DNA of 64,000 bases, taken from the NCBI GenBank assembly GCA_018433975.1, contig JAHDQE010000016.1, forward strand, positions 1 to 64,000, read 5' to 3'. Below, in pieces: positions 1 through 7,487 of this stretch (position 1 is its first letter; every line of letters starts with the position of its first letter). A program made the translations under genes and the position numbers. The notes below the pieces were generated by a model, which saw only the letters and a list, made by a program, of their open reading frames with translations, had not been told where the DNA came from and searched no databases. Origin of the DNA: Ornatilinea sp. (GTDB taxonomy: Bacteria; Chloroflexota; Anaerolineae; Anaerolineales; Anaerolineaceae).

Positions 1-28
1 ATAAACCTGCTAAAATTGTCTTTTTCAT
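1..28 (-). CDS. 5' end of a gene running off the left edge
   Basis: An ATG on the minus strand at 28 is preceded by an AAGGAG ribosome-binding site about 8 nt upstream, and the frame stays open to the window edge, giving MKKTILAGL. The lysine-lysine start and hydrophobic residues look like the beginning of a signal peptide or lipoprotein. Only nine codons are visible, so no function can be given. It lies downstream of the phage structural genes, on the same strand. Confidence 0.5.
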
Positions 29-198
29 TTCTAAGCTCCTTCCTCATACAGAGGTCCTATTTGTTTTATATCAGTAGCTATAGGATACAACAGCGATATG
101 AAGAAGCTGTGAACAGCCTGTGGACGTTTTGTGGAAAAAATCTAAACAATGGGTGAATTCACGGCTTTCATCCTCTTTTTCTCCTTTCACCCGCCTTT

Positions 199-1518
199 TT
201 ATCCCATGATCCAGCCTTCGAAGCCGGAGGTGAAATAGTTGGTGTCGTCACCGTACATGGTGAAGCCGGTCTGCCGGGCGGTTTCGCACATGTAGTATTT
301 GTGGTAGCCCAGGCGGTTGAGATCCACCAGTCGAACGGACCCGGCTATGAAGGCATCTACCGAGGTGCCCAGGAACCCGCCGATGAGGGCGTAATGTTCC
401 GGGCTGGTGGTGCTGTCTATCCCGATCCCGGCAAAGCCTTTGAAGCTGTTGCCCGAGCCTGCAGCCCTAAGCGTGAGATCCAAAACGATCTCGTTGTGAC
501 AGGACAGGGCTTCGATGTGGTTATCCGGGTTGTTGTTGTAGGCTCTCCAGGTGCCTTCCAGATCGGTGGTGGACCAGCTTACATCGGTGGGATGGGCGAG
601 GATCTTACGCGGCTGCCGGTTGTAGTAGTTGGAGACCAAACGGGAGCCCACGGTGTCGCGGGTGGTCCCGCTGGCGAAGGTGCGGACCGCACCCACGAAG
701 CGGTGCCCGGCGTTTCCGGTTTTTACCAGTACGCCATCCTGCAGGTAGATTTCTACAGCGCGGGCGGTGTCGGAGGACCATTCGACTGCTTCGAGGGCCA
801 GCACTCCGGCGTTGTCGTAGACGAAAAAATCAACGTTCTTCCCGGACGCAATCCCCGAGAGGGACGCGCTGAGCTGGCTGAAGGTGTGCAGCTTCCAGGA
901 ACCGTCCGGCTCTCTCAACCCGATGCAGTTCCCTTTGTGGGGGGTGAAGTAAACCGTACCGGCCGAGCTGACATCTTCGGTGGTGACCGGTATCCCGGAA
1001 GTCAGTGTTAAGCGCCCGTTGCAGCTTTTAGCTGCAACCAGCCCGAGTACACTTTCCCAAAAGTCCCCTTCTGTTGTCTTGATGGTGTTCGGTTCAATGG
1101 CGGAGCCATTGAAGTAAAAGCTGCCGATGCGGCGCTGGTTGGCCGCGGCTACTGGCGAGGTGTTGACGGTGAGGGTGAAAGTGGCGCTGGCCGCGGAGCG
1201 GACAGCAAACACATAATAGGTGGCTGCCGCCCCAGAGGGGCGGGAGCCCGTTGCCAGGTCTACGTTTGAGGTGGCTTGCAGGGGGATGCCATCAATGACG
1301 ATGGATACCGGGTTGGTGGTGGTGGCTACCACGCGCAGCCGGTCGGTGTCGAGCAGGGAGAGCTTGAGGCCGGAAACGAAGCGGGAGAACAGGGCGCCCA
1401 GCAGGACGGAATCTTCTTCGGCCTGGCCGAAGCGCAGGGCGTCAGCCCGCAGGTTGTTGTAATGGGCGGCAGCCGTAGGCTGTCCGGCCGAGACGTCGGA
1501 GGATAAGGGGTAGGTCAT
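199..1518 (-). CDS. phage tail-fibre-like / virion structural protein
   Basis: This 439-residue protein starts at an ATG with AAAGGA upstream and lies at the distal end of the phage gene block. The N-terminus (about residues 1-60) has the 'TAAAHYNNLRADALRFGQ' type start seen in phage tail-associated proteins. The rest is Ser/Thr/Gly-rich beta-type sequence without signal peptide or membrane segment, as expected of a tail fibre, baseplate decoration or other virion surface protein. The family was not identified. Position after capsid and connector-like genes supports a late structural role. An enzyme domain is not evident. Confidence 0.6.
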   Translation of the reverse strand: MTYPLSSDVSAGQPTAAAHYNNLRADALRFGQAEEDSVLLGALFSRFVSGLKLSLLDTDRLRVVATTTNPVSIVIDGIPLQATSNVDLATGSRPSGAAATYYVFAVRSAASATFTLTVNTSPVAAANQRRIGSFYFNGSAIEPNTIKTTEGDFWESVLGLVAAKSCNGRLTLTSGIPVTTEDVSSAGTVYFTPHKGNCIGLREPDGSWKLHTFSQLSASLSGIASGKNVDFFVYDNAGVLALEAVEWSSDTARAVEIYLQDGVLVKTGNAGHRFVGAVRTFASGTTRDTVGSRLVSNYYNRQPRKILAHPTDVSWSTTDLEGTWRAYNNNPDNHIEALSCHNEIVLDLTLRAAGSGNSFKGFAGIGIDSTTSPEHYALIGGFLGTSVDAFIAGSVRLVDLNRLGYHKYYMCETARQTGFTMYGDDTNYFTSGFEGWIMG

Positions 1519-1535
1519 GGGTTAATGGTCCTTTC

Positions 1536-1560
1536 AGGCGAGGCATTGCCTCGCCCCTAC
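1536..1560. repeat. palindromic REP (GGCGAGGC...GCCTCGCC family)
   Basis: Inverted repeat with arms GGCGAGGC and GCCTCGCC followed by CCTAC. The same element recurs at 2546, 3272 and 3595, always at or near the 5' end of a phage gene. Confidence 0.75.
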
Positions 1561-1616
1561 AGATGGCAGTGGAACGCTGGCCGGGGCCCCCGTAAAGCGG
1601 AAGAACGGGGCTTGTG

Positions 1617-2035
1617 CACCAGGCCGAGCGCAGTCGAGGCCGCAGGTGCAACCGGCCAGCGGGGATGTTGTTTTTCGTGGGAGCTGCGGCGTTCTTTATG
1701 GCTTTGGGGCCTATAGCATGGCAGGCACACCAGGCCGAGCGCAGTCGAGGCCGCAGGTGCAACCGGCCAGCGGGGATGTTGTTTTTCGTGTGAGCCGCGG
1801 CGTTCTTCACGGCTTTGGCGTGAAAAGCAGCCCAGCCCCCCAGCCCGAAGCACGTCTGAGGGCCGCAGGGGGGCGCGGCTGCGGGGGTGCTGTTTTTCGT
1901 GGGAGCTTCGGCGTTCTTTTGTTGGGCGTGTGAAGCTGGCCAGGGATGCACCAGGCCGAGCGCAGTTCGAGGCCGCAGGTGCAACCGGCCAGCGTTGGCG
2001 TTGGCTTTCGTGTGAGAATTGCAAGGGTGAGATGA
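1617..2035. repeat. tandem repeat, about 110-bp period, four units
   Basis: Units start near 1617, 1728, 1839 and 1949. Each contains CACCAGGCCGAGCGCAGT, then a GCCGCAGGTGCAACCGGCC-like core, a TTGTTTTTCGTG segment and GCGGCGTTCTTTATGGC. The third unit has diverged strongly. The stretch separates two phage genes and encodes nothing convincing; open frames crossing it on both strands only reflect the period and GC content. Confidence 0.75.
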
Positions 2036-2533
2036 TCATCTCCAGTAGGAGGTAGCCCAGGTGAGAGAACCATCCCAGATGGATTGGTCCAGGACGGCGG
2101 GGTCGATGGGCGGGAAGTAGGAGCCGACATTGTTGAGCTGGCAGTAAAGAATGGAGTGGGTCGCAAAGTGTTTCTCCCGCGCAGTGTAGCCCAAGGCTCC
2201 CAGGTTGACAAAGGTCCCGATGGCCGACTCCAGGTTGATGGAGTCTTTCTGGTCCAGGTATTGGAGTAACATGGCGTACATTTGAGCCCGGTTCTGGTCG
2301 TGGTTGCTGCCATTGGGGTTCTTCAGGAAGTCGGAAAGGATCAGATCAAAATGGATCCACACCCGCATGCCGGTATCGTAGAACGAGACTTCTTCAGAGA
2401 ACACTTCGCGGGTGACCTGAATGCCTTCCGGACGGCTGCGGGTTTCGGGTGAGAGGATGAACCCGTAGGGCTGGCCACCGTTTACATCCGGATGGCTCAG
2501 GGTGATGTGACAGTCGGTGCCGATGGTGGGCAT
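2036..2533 (-). CDS. phage structural protein, probably tail or connector
   Basis: A 165-residue soluble protein with an ATG preceded by AAAGGA. It begins MPTIGTDCHITLSHPDVNGG and has alternating beta and short helical segments without membrane regions. I do not recognise the family. Its place between a head-connector-like gene and a tail-fibre-like gene, on the same strand, suggests a tail or neck component. A GC-rich palindrome (2546-2569) lies just upstream of its start. Confidence 0.6.
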   Translation of the reverse strand: MPTIGTDCHITLSHPDVNGGQPYGFILSPETRSRPEGIQVTREVFSEEVSFYDTGMRVWIHFDLILSDFLKNPNGSNHDQNRAQMYAMLLQYLDQKDSINLESAIGTFVNLGALGYTAREKHFATHSILYCQLNNVGSYFPPIDPAVLDQSIWDGSLTWATSYWR

Positions 2534-2545
2534 AGGATTCCTTTC

Positions 2546-2569
2546 GGGCGAGGCAAGCCTCGCCCCTAC
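2546..2569. repeat. palindromic REP (GGCGAGGC...GCCTCGCC family)
   Basis: Second copy of the palindrome seen at 1536. A half copy (CCTCGCCCCTACAGGTC) follows at about 2587, so the element is partly duplicated here between two phage genes. Confidence 0.75.
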
Positions 2570-2594
2570 AAGTCAAATTCGTCCAGCCTCGCCC

Positions 2595-3251
2595 CTACAG
2601 GTCGAACTCGTCCAGCTTCCAGCGCTGGCCGGGCAGGCCGTTGGTGGGTCCGGGGGCGGGCATGTTGGAAAGCGCGGTGAGAAAGTGGGCAAAAACCATC
2701 AGCTCCGCATTGGCCCATTCTTTAAGTTTGTTGCTCTCGTCACTGCGCTGGCCGTAGGCTTCGATCATGTTCTGCGCTCTGGTGAGGGCTGCTTTCCCGG
2801 CTGCACCATGGACCAATGGGGTGAAGTGCTGAGGGGGAAAGCTGGTGACGATTGCGCTGTCGAGGTCTTTGAGGGTGTGGGGAGCGGCGTAAACGATGCG
2901 GATTGAATCCCCTGCCTGCGGCACCTGGGAACCATTGAACAGTTCCAGCATTACCGCCCCATTCCTCCAGTAGTGGTAATACCCGTAGGGATAGGGCATC
3001 TGGTTTTCGTCGGTTGAATCATAGGGGAAGTCGATCCTGAGGATGTGCTGAAGATCCTCGAAGCCGGTAAGGGTTTGCTGCCGCCCGGCCGTGGCGGTGT
3101 GTACCGCTTCTTTGATTTGCGGGTATGCGGCGCTGTATTCTTCGACCGCGCTCCTGAGCGCTTCGGCCAACAGGTCCGTGGAATAACGGACGTTGGAGGA
3201 ATCTCCCAGGACGGCAGCGACCCGCCCGCGCAGCGTGGCGAGGTCGCTCAT
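2595..3251 (-). CDS. phage head-tail connector/adaptor-like protein
   Basis: A 218-residue protein starting MSDLATLRGRVAAVLGD. The N-terminal helical segment resembles short phage adaptor proteins (gp6/connector type), followed by a beta-rich middle and a C-terminal helix (about residues 150-200) with Ala/Gln/Glu. Its ATG overlaps the stop codon of the upstream gene (ATGA at 3248-3251), so the two are translationally coupled, and AAGGGC lies upstream. The connector role is inferred from the N-terminal pattern and from order behind the capsid gene. Confidence 0.5.
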   Translation of the reverse strand: MSDLATLRGRVAAVLGDSSNVRYSTDLLAEALRSAVEEYSAAYPQIKEAVHTATAGRQQTLTGFEDLQHILRIDFPYDSTDENQMPYPYGYYHYWRNGAVMLELFNGSQVPQAGDSIRIVYAAPHTLKDLDSAIVTSFPPQHFTPLVHGAAGKAALTRAQNMIEAYGQRSDESNKLKEWANAELMVFAHFLTALSNMPAPGPTNGLPGQRWKLDEFDL

Positions 3252-3820
3252 GATTTGCCCTTGCCTTTGGCGGGCGAGGCGGGCCTCGCCCCTACGGGTT
3301 CAGGTTTGTTGGAGGATGCTGGTGGGTTCCGCTGCGCTGTACCCACCCTACCGGTTACCGGTTTATTGGTTGTTTTTTCTCCGGATGTTTGCGGTTTGTT
3401 GGTACTCCGGAGCTGGTTTTCTCCCGCTTCGTTGTGTGTTACCGGCCGGTTTTCAGATGCTTTATTGGGTGTTGAACCTGCCCGGGTACGTGCTTTGTTG
3501 GGTGGTTTTGCTTGGATCTCTTGCGCTTTGTTGGGTGTTGGTGGGTTCCGCTGCGCTGCACCCACCCTACCGGCTTCGTTGGGTGATCCGGATTGGGCGA
3601 GGCGGGCCTCGCCCCTACCCTGTGGGGATTGTAATGACGTATCGGGCGCTTCGACAGGCTCAGCATTGGAAAAGATAAGCTTATGCCCCACGCGGTCGAT
3701 GATGACCAGGGTCCCAGGGTGGCGGGTGCTCCACCCCATGGCAAGGGGTTCTCCTCTCACCCCATCGGGGTGAGAGGCAATAAGCTTTTGAATGACGGCT
3801 TTAGAAGGGTAAGCTGTCAC
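3248..3820 (-). CDS. small phage protein with repeat-derived C-terminal half
   Basis: A 190-residue protein with a GTG start and a G-rich ribosome site. The first 55 residues (up to about IIDRVGHKLIFSNA) look like an ordinary small phage protein. From about residue 60 onward the sequence is low complexity and is largely the in-frame translation of several dispersed palindromes: GVGARPASP-like pieces come from the GGCGAGGC family, and VGAAQRNPP and VGTAQRNPP from the RAYT-type REP family. Between them are PNKA/TNKP-like repeats. It overlaps the holin-like gene by 20 nt and the next gene by 4 nt, so translation is probably real. Function unknown. Confidence 0.55.
   Translation of the reverse strand: MTAYPSKAVIQKLIASHPDGVRGEPLAMGWSTRHPGTLVIIDRVGHKLIFSNAEPVEAPDTSLQSPQGRGEARLAQSGSPNEAGRVGAAQRNPPTPNKAQEIQAKPPNKARTRAGSTPNKASENRPVTHNEAGENQLRSTNKPQTSGEKTTNKPVTGRVGTAQRNPPASSNKPEPVGARPASPAKGKGKS
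3272..3777. repeat. cluster of five palindromic repeats inside a coding sequence
   Basis: Within one gene there are two GGCGAGGC-type palindromes (3272-3295, 3595-3618), two REPs of the GGTGGGTTCCGCTGCGCTG type (3321-3352, 3540-3571), and one perfect 11-bp inverted repeat CCTCTCACCCC/GGGGTGAGAGG (3753-3763/3767-3777). All keep the reading frame open. A further GCTTCGACAGGCTCAGC half-palindrome lies at about 3648. Confidence 0.8.
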
Positions 3821-4298
3821 GATAGACCCCCCGTTTAATTAACACCCCCCCTTTGCTTAAAGCGGTACGGTTCAGGTTTTTGGTGCCGCTGTCGTCTATG
3901 GCCACCGTGCTGGAATACACCGAGAGGGCCGCTACAACTGCCTGGGCAAACTGCCAGACGGAGAGCTCCCCGGTGAGCAGCCCGCTGGCAGCGGTGAGAA
4001 TCGCAACCAGCAAGATCCAGAATTTACGGGAGGTGAGAATCATGCGGAGCTGTTCGGGGATGGAATACAGCACCAGGTCATAGATGTGCTGTTCTCCGGG
4101 GGAGCGCCAGCCGTCCGCCATGTCTTCTATGGCGATGCCGGTGGAGAATACGGCAAAGGCTACCAGGGCCGTTTTCATGAACTGCCAGAAGTTAATTTCT
4201 CCCATGACCAGGGCACCCACAAGGGTGACCAGGGAGAGGATCAGCGCCCAAAACTTGCGGGAGCGGAACAGATTTAAGATTTTTTGCCAAAATAACAC
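3801..4298 (-). CDS. duplicated two-helix membrane protein, holin-like
   Basis: A 165-residue protein with GTG start and GGAGG upstream. It is an internal duplication. Residues about 13-60 (RSRKFWALILSLVTLVGALV then a GEINFWQFMKTALVAF helix) match residues about 88-136 (SRKFWILLVAILTAASGLL then a GELSVWQFAQAVVAAL helix). Each half has two membrane helices and ends in AIED or AIDD. The size, hydrophobicity and phage context suggest a holin or related membrane protein; direct evidence for lysis is absent. Confidence 0.55.
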   Translation of the reverse strand: MLFWQKILNLFRSRKFWALILSLVTLVGALVMGEINFWQFMKTALVAFAVFSTGIAIEDMADGWRSPGEQHIYDLVLYSIPEQLRMILTSRKFWILLVAILTAASGLLTGELSVWQFAQAVVAALSVYSSTVAIDDSGTKNLNRTALSKGGVLIKRGVYRDSLPF

Positions 4299-4462
4299 GG
4301 TACACCTCCGAAGGGTTGAAAAAAAGCGGGTAATTTCGCGCGATTGGTTGGGTTCAGGTCATTTGATATGGTGAAATTTTTTTTGCTTTCTAAGGCGGTA
4401 AAGGAGTCCTTAGAGCGTTTTTTGTTTTTGGGACAAAGAGAAACCCCGACCGCCCACCCCGG

Positions 4463-4485
4463 CCCTCCCCCTGAAGGGGGGAGGG
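4463..4485. repeat. GC-rich hairpin between capsid and holin-like genes
   Basis: Arms CCCTCCCC (4463-4470) and GGGGAGGG (4478-4485) form an 8-bp stem just after the capsid stop codon. No long T-tract follows on either strand, so it is a dispersed palindrome or mRNA-end hairpin rather than a clear terminator. The rest of 4299-4505 has no recognisable gene. Confidence 0.5.
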
Positions 4486-4505
4486 AGGGGCAAGGAGAAA
4501 GGAGA

Positions 4506-6512
4506 TTAGGAGTCGGCGACGTTGGCTTTGTAAAGCGGGCGATAGTCGGCAACAAAGATGGAAACAAAGTGGCGGGCTTTGATGCGGATTTGATCGTTGG
4601 TGAACAGGGCACCGTTGAGCTGGTTGTCGGCCAGGAAGATTTCCGGCATGAGGCCGAAGCGTTCAGCGAGGACGATGGCCGGAGCCAGGCGCGGATCGGC
4701 CACCGCAGCCCAATCGGTAACATCGGTCCAGTCCGGAACCGTGATGACGTCCCCGTATTCTCCGCGCTGCATGTTCTCAGAATGAATGTTGGCGGTGTGT
4801 TCCAGGTTGGGGTACAACAGCTGCATGCCGGTGAGACGGAGGGCACGCGGAACCAGAAGATACTTTGCATCGAGGGCCAGTTTGGGGGCGGTGCCGCCCG
4901 AGGCAACGACCATGCTCTGGCCGTAAATGGCGGTTGAAGCTGCCTCCCAGGAAGAAGAACCCAGGGCAGCCGTGCCGAGGTTGGAATGGTCGGCATGAAA
5001 AACGTTTTTGGTGTCGGCCATGACCGGACCGGCTCCGGAGTTGGCGGTGAAAATGGCAGCTACCAGGTTAGAAATGCGGCGCAGGCCGGAGCTGGCTAAC
5101 TTCTGCGGGTACTGGCGGAGCTTGTGAGTTTCGTCCCGCTCGAACATCTCCAGGGTCAGACCGATGTAACCGCCGTACTTGGTCCAGCTGGCCGTTTCGG
5201 GGCTGTCGGATACGTCCAGCTCGGTGTAGGGTCCGCCTTCAGCTACGGAGGGCAGCAGGGTGACTTCACCCACCAGAACACCGGTGAGGGATTGCAGAGA
5301 GTTGAAGTGCTCGACGGACACCACCGGTTCCCACCAGCGGTAACCGGCACGCCCCAGCTCCTGCCATTTCTGGATGATGAGCTTGTTGAGGGCGTTCTTG
5401 AGCACACCGGGAAGGCTGGCGGTGGTGCTGGCAAACTGGACCCGGGAAGGATCGTACCCACCGATGAAATCATAATCCCCGGTCATGCCGAGATAGAGTT
5501 CCCGGATGCCGGACAGCCGGGCCGGGCTGACCTGCTGCAAGCCTTCGGGGCGCTCGGCTCCGAGCAGGTCATGAATGGCGGCGGAGATTTGATCTTCACT
5601 GGTGAACATGGCGGAGATGTTGGGACCGTGAACCGACTGCCCGGCGGTCAGCTCACTGACCATCTGGCGGCTGTCTTCGATGGCGGCCTGCAGCTCCGGC
5701 GCGGTGAAGATGCGGTCCTTGAATTGGGCGCGGACCCGCTCCGCAACGGGGGCGGGAAGGTGAGAAGAAGCCAGGGCCGAATCTAACAGGTAACCGCACA
5801 TGGAAAGCCGGACCTGCCGGGCTTCGGCGGCTTCCTGTTCAATGGCCTGCTGGCGGGCCGTTTCGTTGAGCAGCTCGCGGACCGCGGCCTGGTCTTCGGT
5901 AAGCTGCTGCTGCAGCGCCGCGGCCTGCGGCGCAGGGACAGGCGCAGCCTGGACTGCAGCAGGCGGCGCGGCGGGTTCTTCGACGGTAACGGGGGGTTGA
6001 GAAGTGGGGGGCATAGTTCCTCCTTGGGGGTAAGTTGAATTCAACGCCCGGAGGAAAGCTCCACCCCGGGCGGGGTCCATAACCAGATCGATGGATAAGA
6101 CTTTGAGAATGTTGGTGACGTTCTTTCCGCTGGATGTGAAAACCACATCGGCGGAGAAGCCGACATTGGGATTTGCTGCAGATTCTTCTTCGAGAACCTG
6201 TTTGCCCAGCTCAGCCAGGAGCGGCCCGGAGGGCCCGACCGGCTTGAGCTGGAGCTTGATGCCCTGGTGTTCCTCGTCCCACTCCGGGGAATGGCAGTGA
6301 CCGGCCAGGTCTCGAATGGAGTGACCAAACCAGGAATGATCGATGAAACACTCGGCCTGATCCCAGAGCTGAACCGAAGCCCGGAGGACTTCGGCAGAGA
6401 AATCCCAGCCGTTGCCGGTGCCGGCCGTAATGGCGAGGATCTCGAAAGATCCGGATGCGTTGACCGTGCCGGAGCCGGTCAGGGTTTCGCGGTGTTGGGT
6501 GGTTTCGGGCAT
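4506..6512 (-). CDS. fused phage prohead protease and major capsid protein
   Basis: This 668-residue protein starts at an ATG with a perfect AGGAGG site. Residues 1-160 look like a prohead protease: His59 in FIDHSWFG and Ser120 in GFSADVVF are candidate catalytic residues, and VLSIDLVMDPARGGAF is the typical end of that domain. Residues about 165-235 are a Pro/Ala/Gln linker that may act as scaffold. Residues about 300-668 are capsid-like (SLPGVLKNALNKL, KYGGYIGLTLEMFERDE, then VFHADHSNLG), closest in feel to Mu gpT-type heads. After assembly the protease would cut the scaffold from the shell. The fusion is visible; the exact fold is inferred. Confidence 0.7.
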   Translation of the reverse strand: MPETTQHRETLTGSGTVNASGSFEILAITAGTGNGWDFSAEVLRASVQLWDQAECFIDHSWFGHSIRDLAGHCHSPEWDEEHQGIKLQLKPVGPSGPLLAELGKQVLEEESAANPNVGFSADVVFTSSGKNVTNILKVLSIDLVMDPARGGAFLRALNSTYPQGGTMPPTSQPPVTVEEPAAPPAAVQAAPVPAPQAAALQQQLTEDQAAVRELLNETARQQAIEQEAAEARQVRLSMCGYLLDSALASSHLPAPVAERVRAQFKDRIFTAPELQAAIEDSRQMVSELTAGQSVHGPNISAMFTSEDQISAAIHDLLGAERPEGLQQVSPARLSGIRELYLGMTGDYDFIGGYDPSRVQFASTTASLPGVLKNALNKLIIQKWQELGRAGYRWWEPVVSVEHFNSLQSLTGVLVGEVTLLPSVAEGGPYTELDVSDSPETASWTKYGGYIGLTLEMFERDETHKLRQYPQKLASSGLRRISNLVAAIFTANSGAGPVMADTKNVFHADHSNLGTAALGSSSWEAASTAIYGQSMVVASGGTAPKLALDAKYLLVPRALRLTGMQLLYPNLEHTANIHSENMQRGEYGDVITVPDWTDVTDWAAVADPRLAPAIVLAERFGLMPEIFLADNQLNGALFTNDQIRIKARHFVSIFVADYRPLYKANVADS

Positions 6513-6657
6513 TGCACCTCCTGAAGTGAGAACAACCCACAGGGTACGGGGCGCTATTAGAAATTTTGTTCTGTATCCAGTATGCCACGCCCCACCCCCT
6601 TCCGCAACCTGTCAAAAGGGGCAGGTCGATATGTCATTAATGACAGGGGGTTTTAAG

Positions 6658-6763
6658 ACAGAAACCGAGTTTCTTGGGAAAAACTCGATGTTTTAATCCG
6701 CCCTTGGCTTGCCGTATGCTCATACTGGGGTTGTTTGCCCCCGAAAGACGCCCCAGTGGGACA
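6658..6763. repeat. two degenerate dispersed palindromes
   Basis: 6658-6694 is a degenerate copy of the AGAAACCGAGTTTTT/AAAAACTCGGTTTCT inverted repeat. 6741-6763 is a weak AGACGCCCC palindrome. They separate the phage block from the first promoter-leader module; 6513-6784 holds no gene. Confidence 0.6.
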
Positions 6764-6784
6764 ATATTTTACTTCGCATGGCAC

Positions 6785-6957
6785 TTGCATTTGGAAAACT
6801 AGCGGAATATACTATAAGTACTTATTTAATAAGTGGGGTATTTTAATGGTGAATGGTCAATATTAGATATACTATTTTCATTCGCGAGTTATCTGTTTAA
6901 TATCTTTCACTGATTTGTTATTAAAGATAATTAATAGCAATATTCCAATAATTAGGC
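6785..6957 (+). promoter_or_regulatory. promoter-leader module, copy 1 (drives Thoeris-like pair)
   Basis: -35 TTGCAT (6785-6790), 17-nt spacer, -10 TATACT (6808-6813). The tail has the conserved GTTATCTGTTTAATATCTTTCAC segment in modified form and ends ATTAGGC (6951-6957), 26 nt before the ATG. The leader hairpin is degraded in this copy. Confidence 0.8.
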
Positions 6958-6983
6958 AGACTAAATTTATGAAAGGATAGTTT

Positions 6984-7487
6984 ATGGCCTATCGAAATAA
7001 GACTTACGTTTCGTTTGACGGAGATAAAGACATTCACTATTATCGGCTTATGCGTGCATGGAAACAAAGCGACCATACTTTATTTAATTTTTATGATGCT
7101 CATGATCTAAACACTGCTCGCGATACTAGTTCTGAGGTCTCAATAAAAGCCCAATTAGCTGAACGTATGCGCAACTCGAAAACTTTTGTACTTTTAGTTG
7201 GTGAGCATACACAATATCTTTACAAATTCGTTCGTTGGGAGATTGAGCAAGCTTTAAATCGAGATTTTCCAATAATTGTCGTAAATCTAAACGGCAAACG
7301 ATATATTGACGAGAATAGATGTCCCCCCTTGCTACGTAATGAATTAGCCATCCACATATCTTTTAATGCTTTAATCATGCAATATGCTCTTGAGAATTGG
7401 ACATCTTCCCACTTAATGTATCGTTATAAAGGTAAAACAGGACCTTATTATTACAAAGAATCAGTTTATAAAAATCTTGGCCTATGA
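6984..7487 (+). CDS. thsB: TIR-domain protein, Thoeris ThsB-like
   Basis: A 167-residue protein of the TIR-like DUF1863 (ThsB) type. It starts KTYVSFDGDKDIHYYRLM, has an SKTFVLLVGEHT strand-helix and a conserved WE pair (W85-E86) in KFVRWEIEQAL, the position of the catalytic glutamate in ThsB-type TIRs. In Thoeris the TIR protein senses phage infection and makes a nucleotide signal from NAD+ that activates ThsA. The next gene overlaps by ATGA (7484-7487) and is a macro-domain membrane protein, which points to the type II Thoeris layout. The start has GAAAGGA upstream, after promoter-leader copy 1. Activity is inferred from family and context. Confidence 0.8.
   Translation: MAYRNKTYVSFDGDKDIHYYRLMRAWKQSDHTLFNFYDAHDLNTARDTSSEVSIKAQLAERMRNSKTFVLLVGEHTQYLYKFVRWEIEQALNRDFPIIVVNLNGKRYIDENRCPPLLRNELAIHISFNALIMQYALENWTSSHLMYRYKGKTGPYYYKESVYKNLGL

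Noticed and set aside
1442-1984. Open frames across the 110-bp tandem repeat on both strands
   Set aside because: They simply follow the repeat period, have no ribosome sites, and show no protein-like character.
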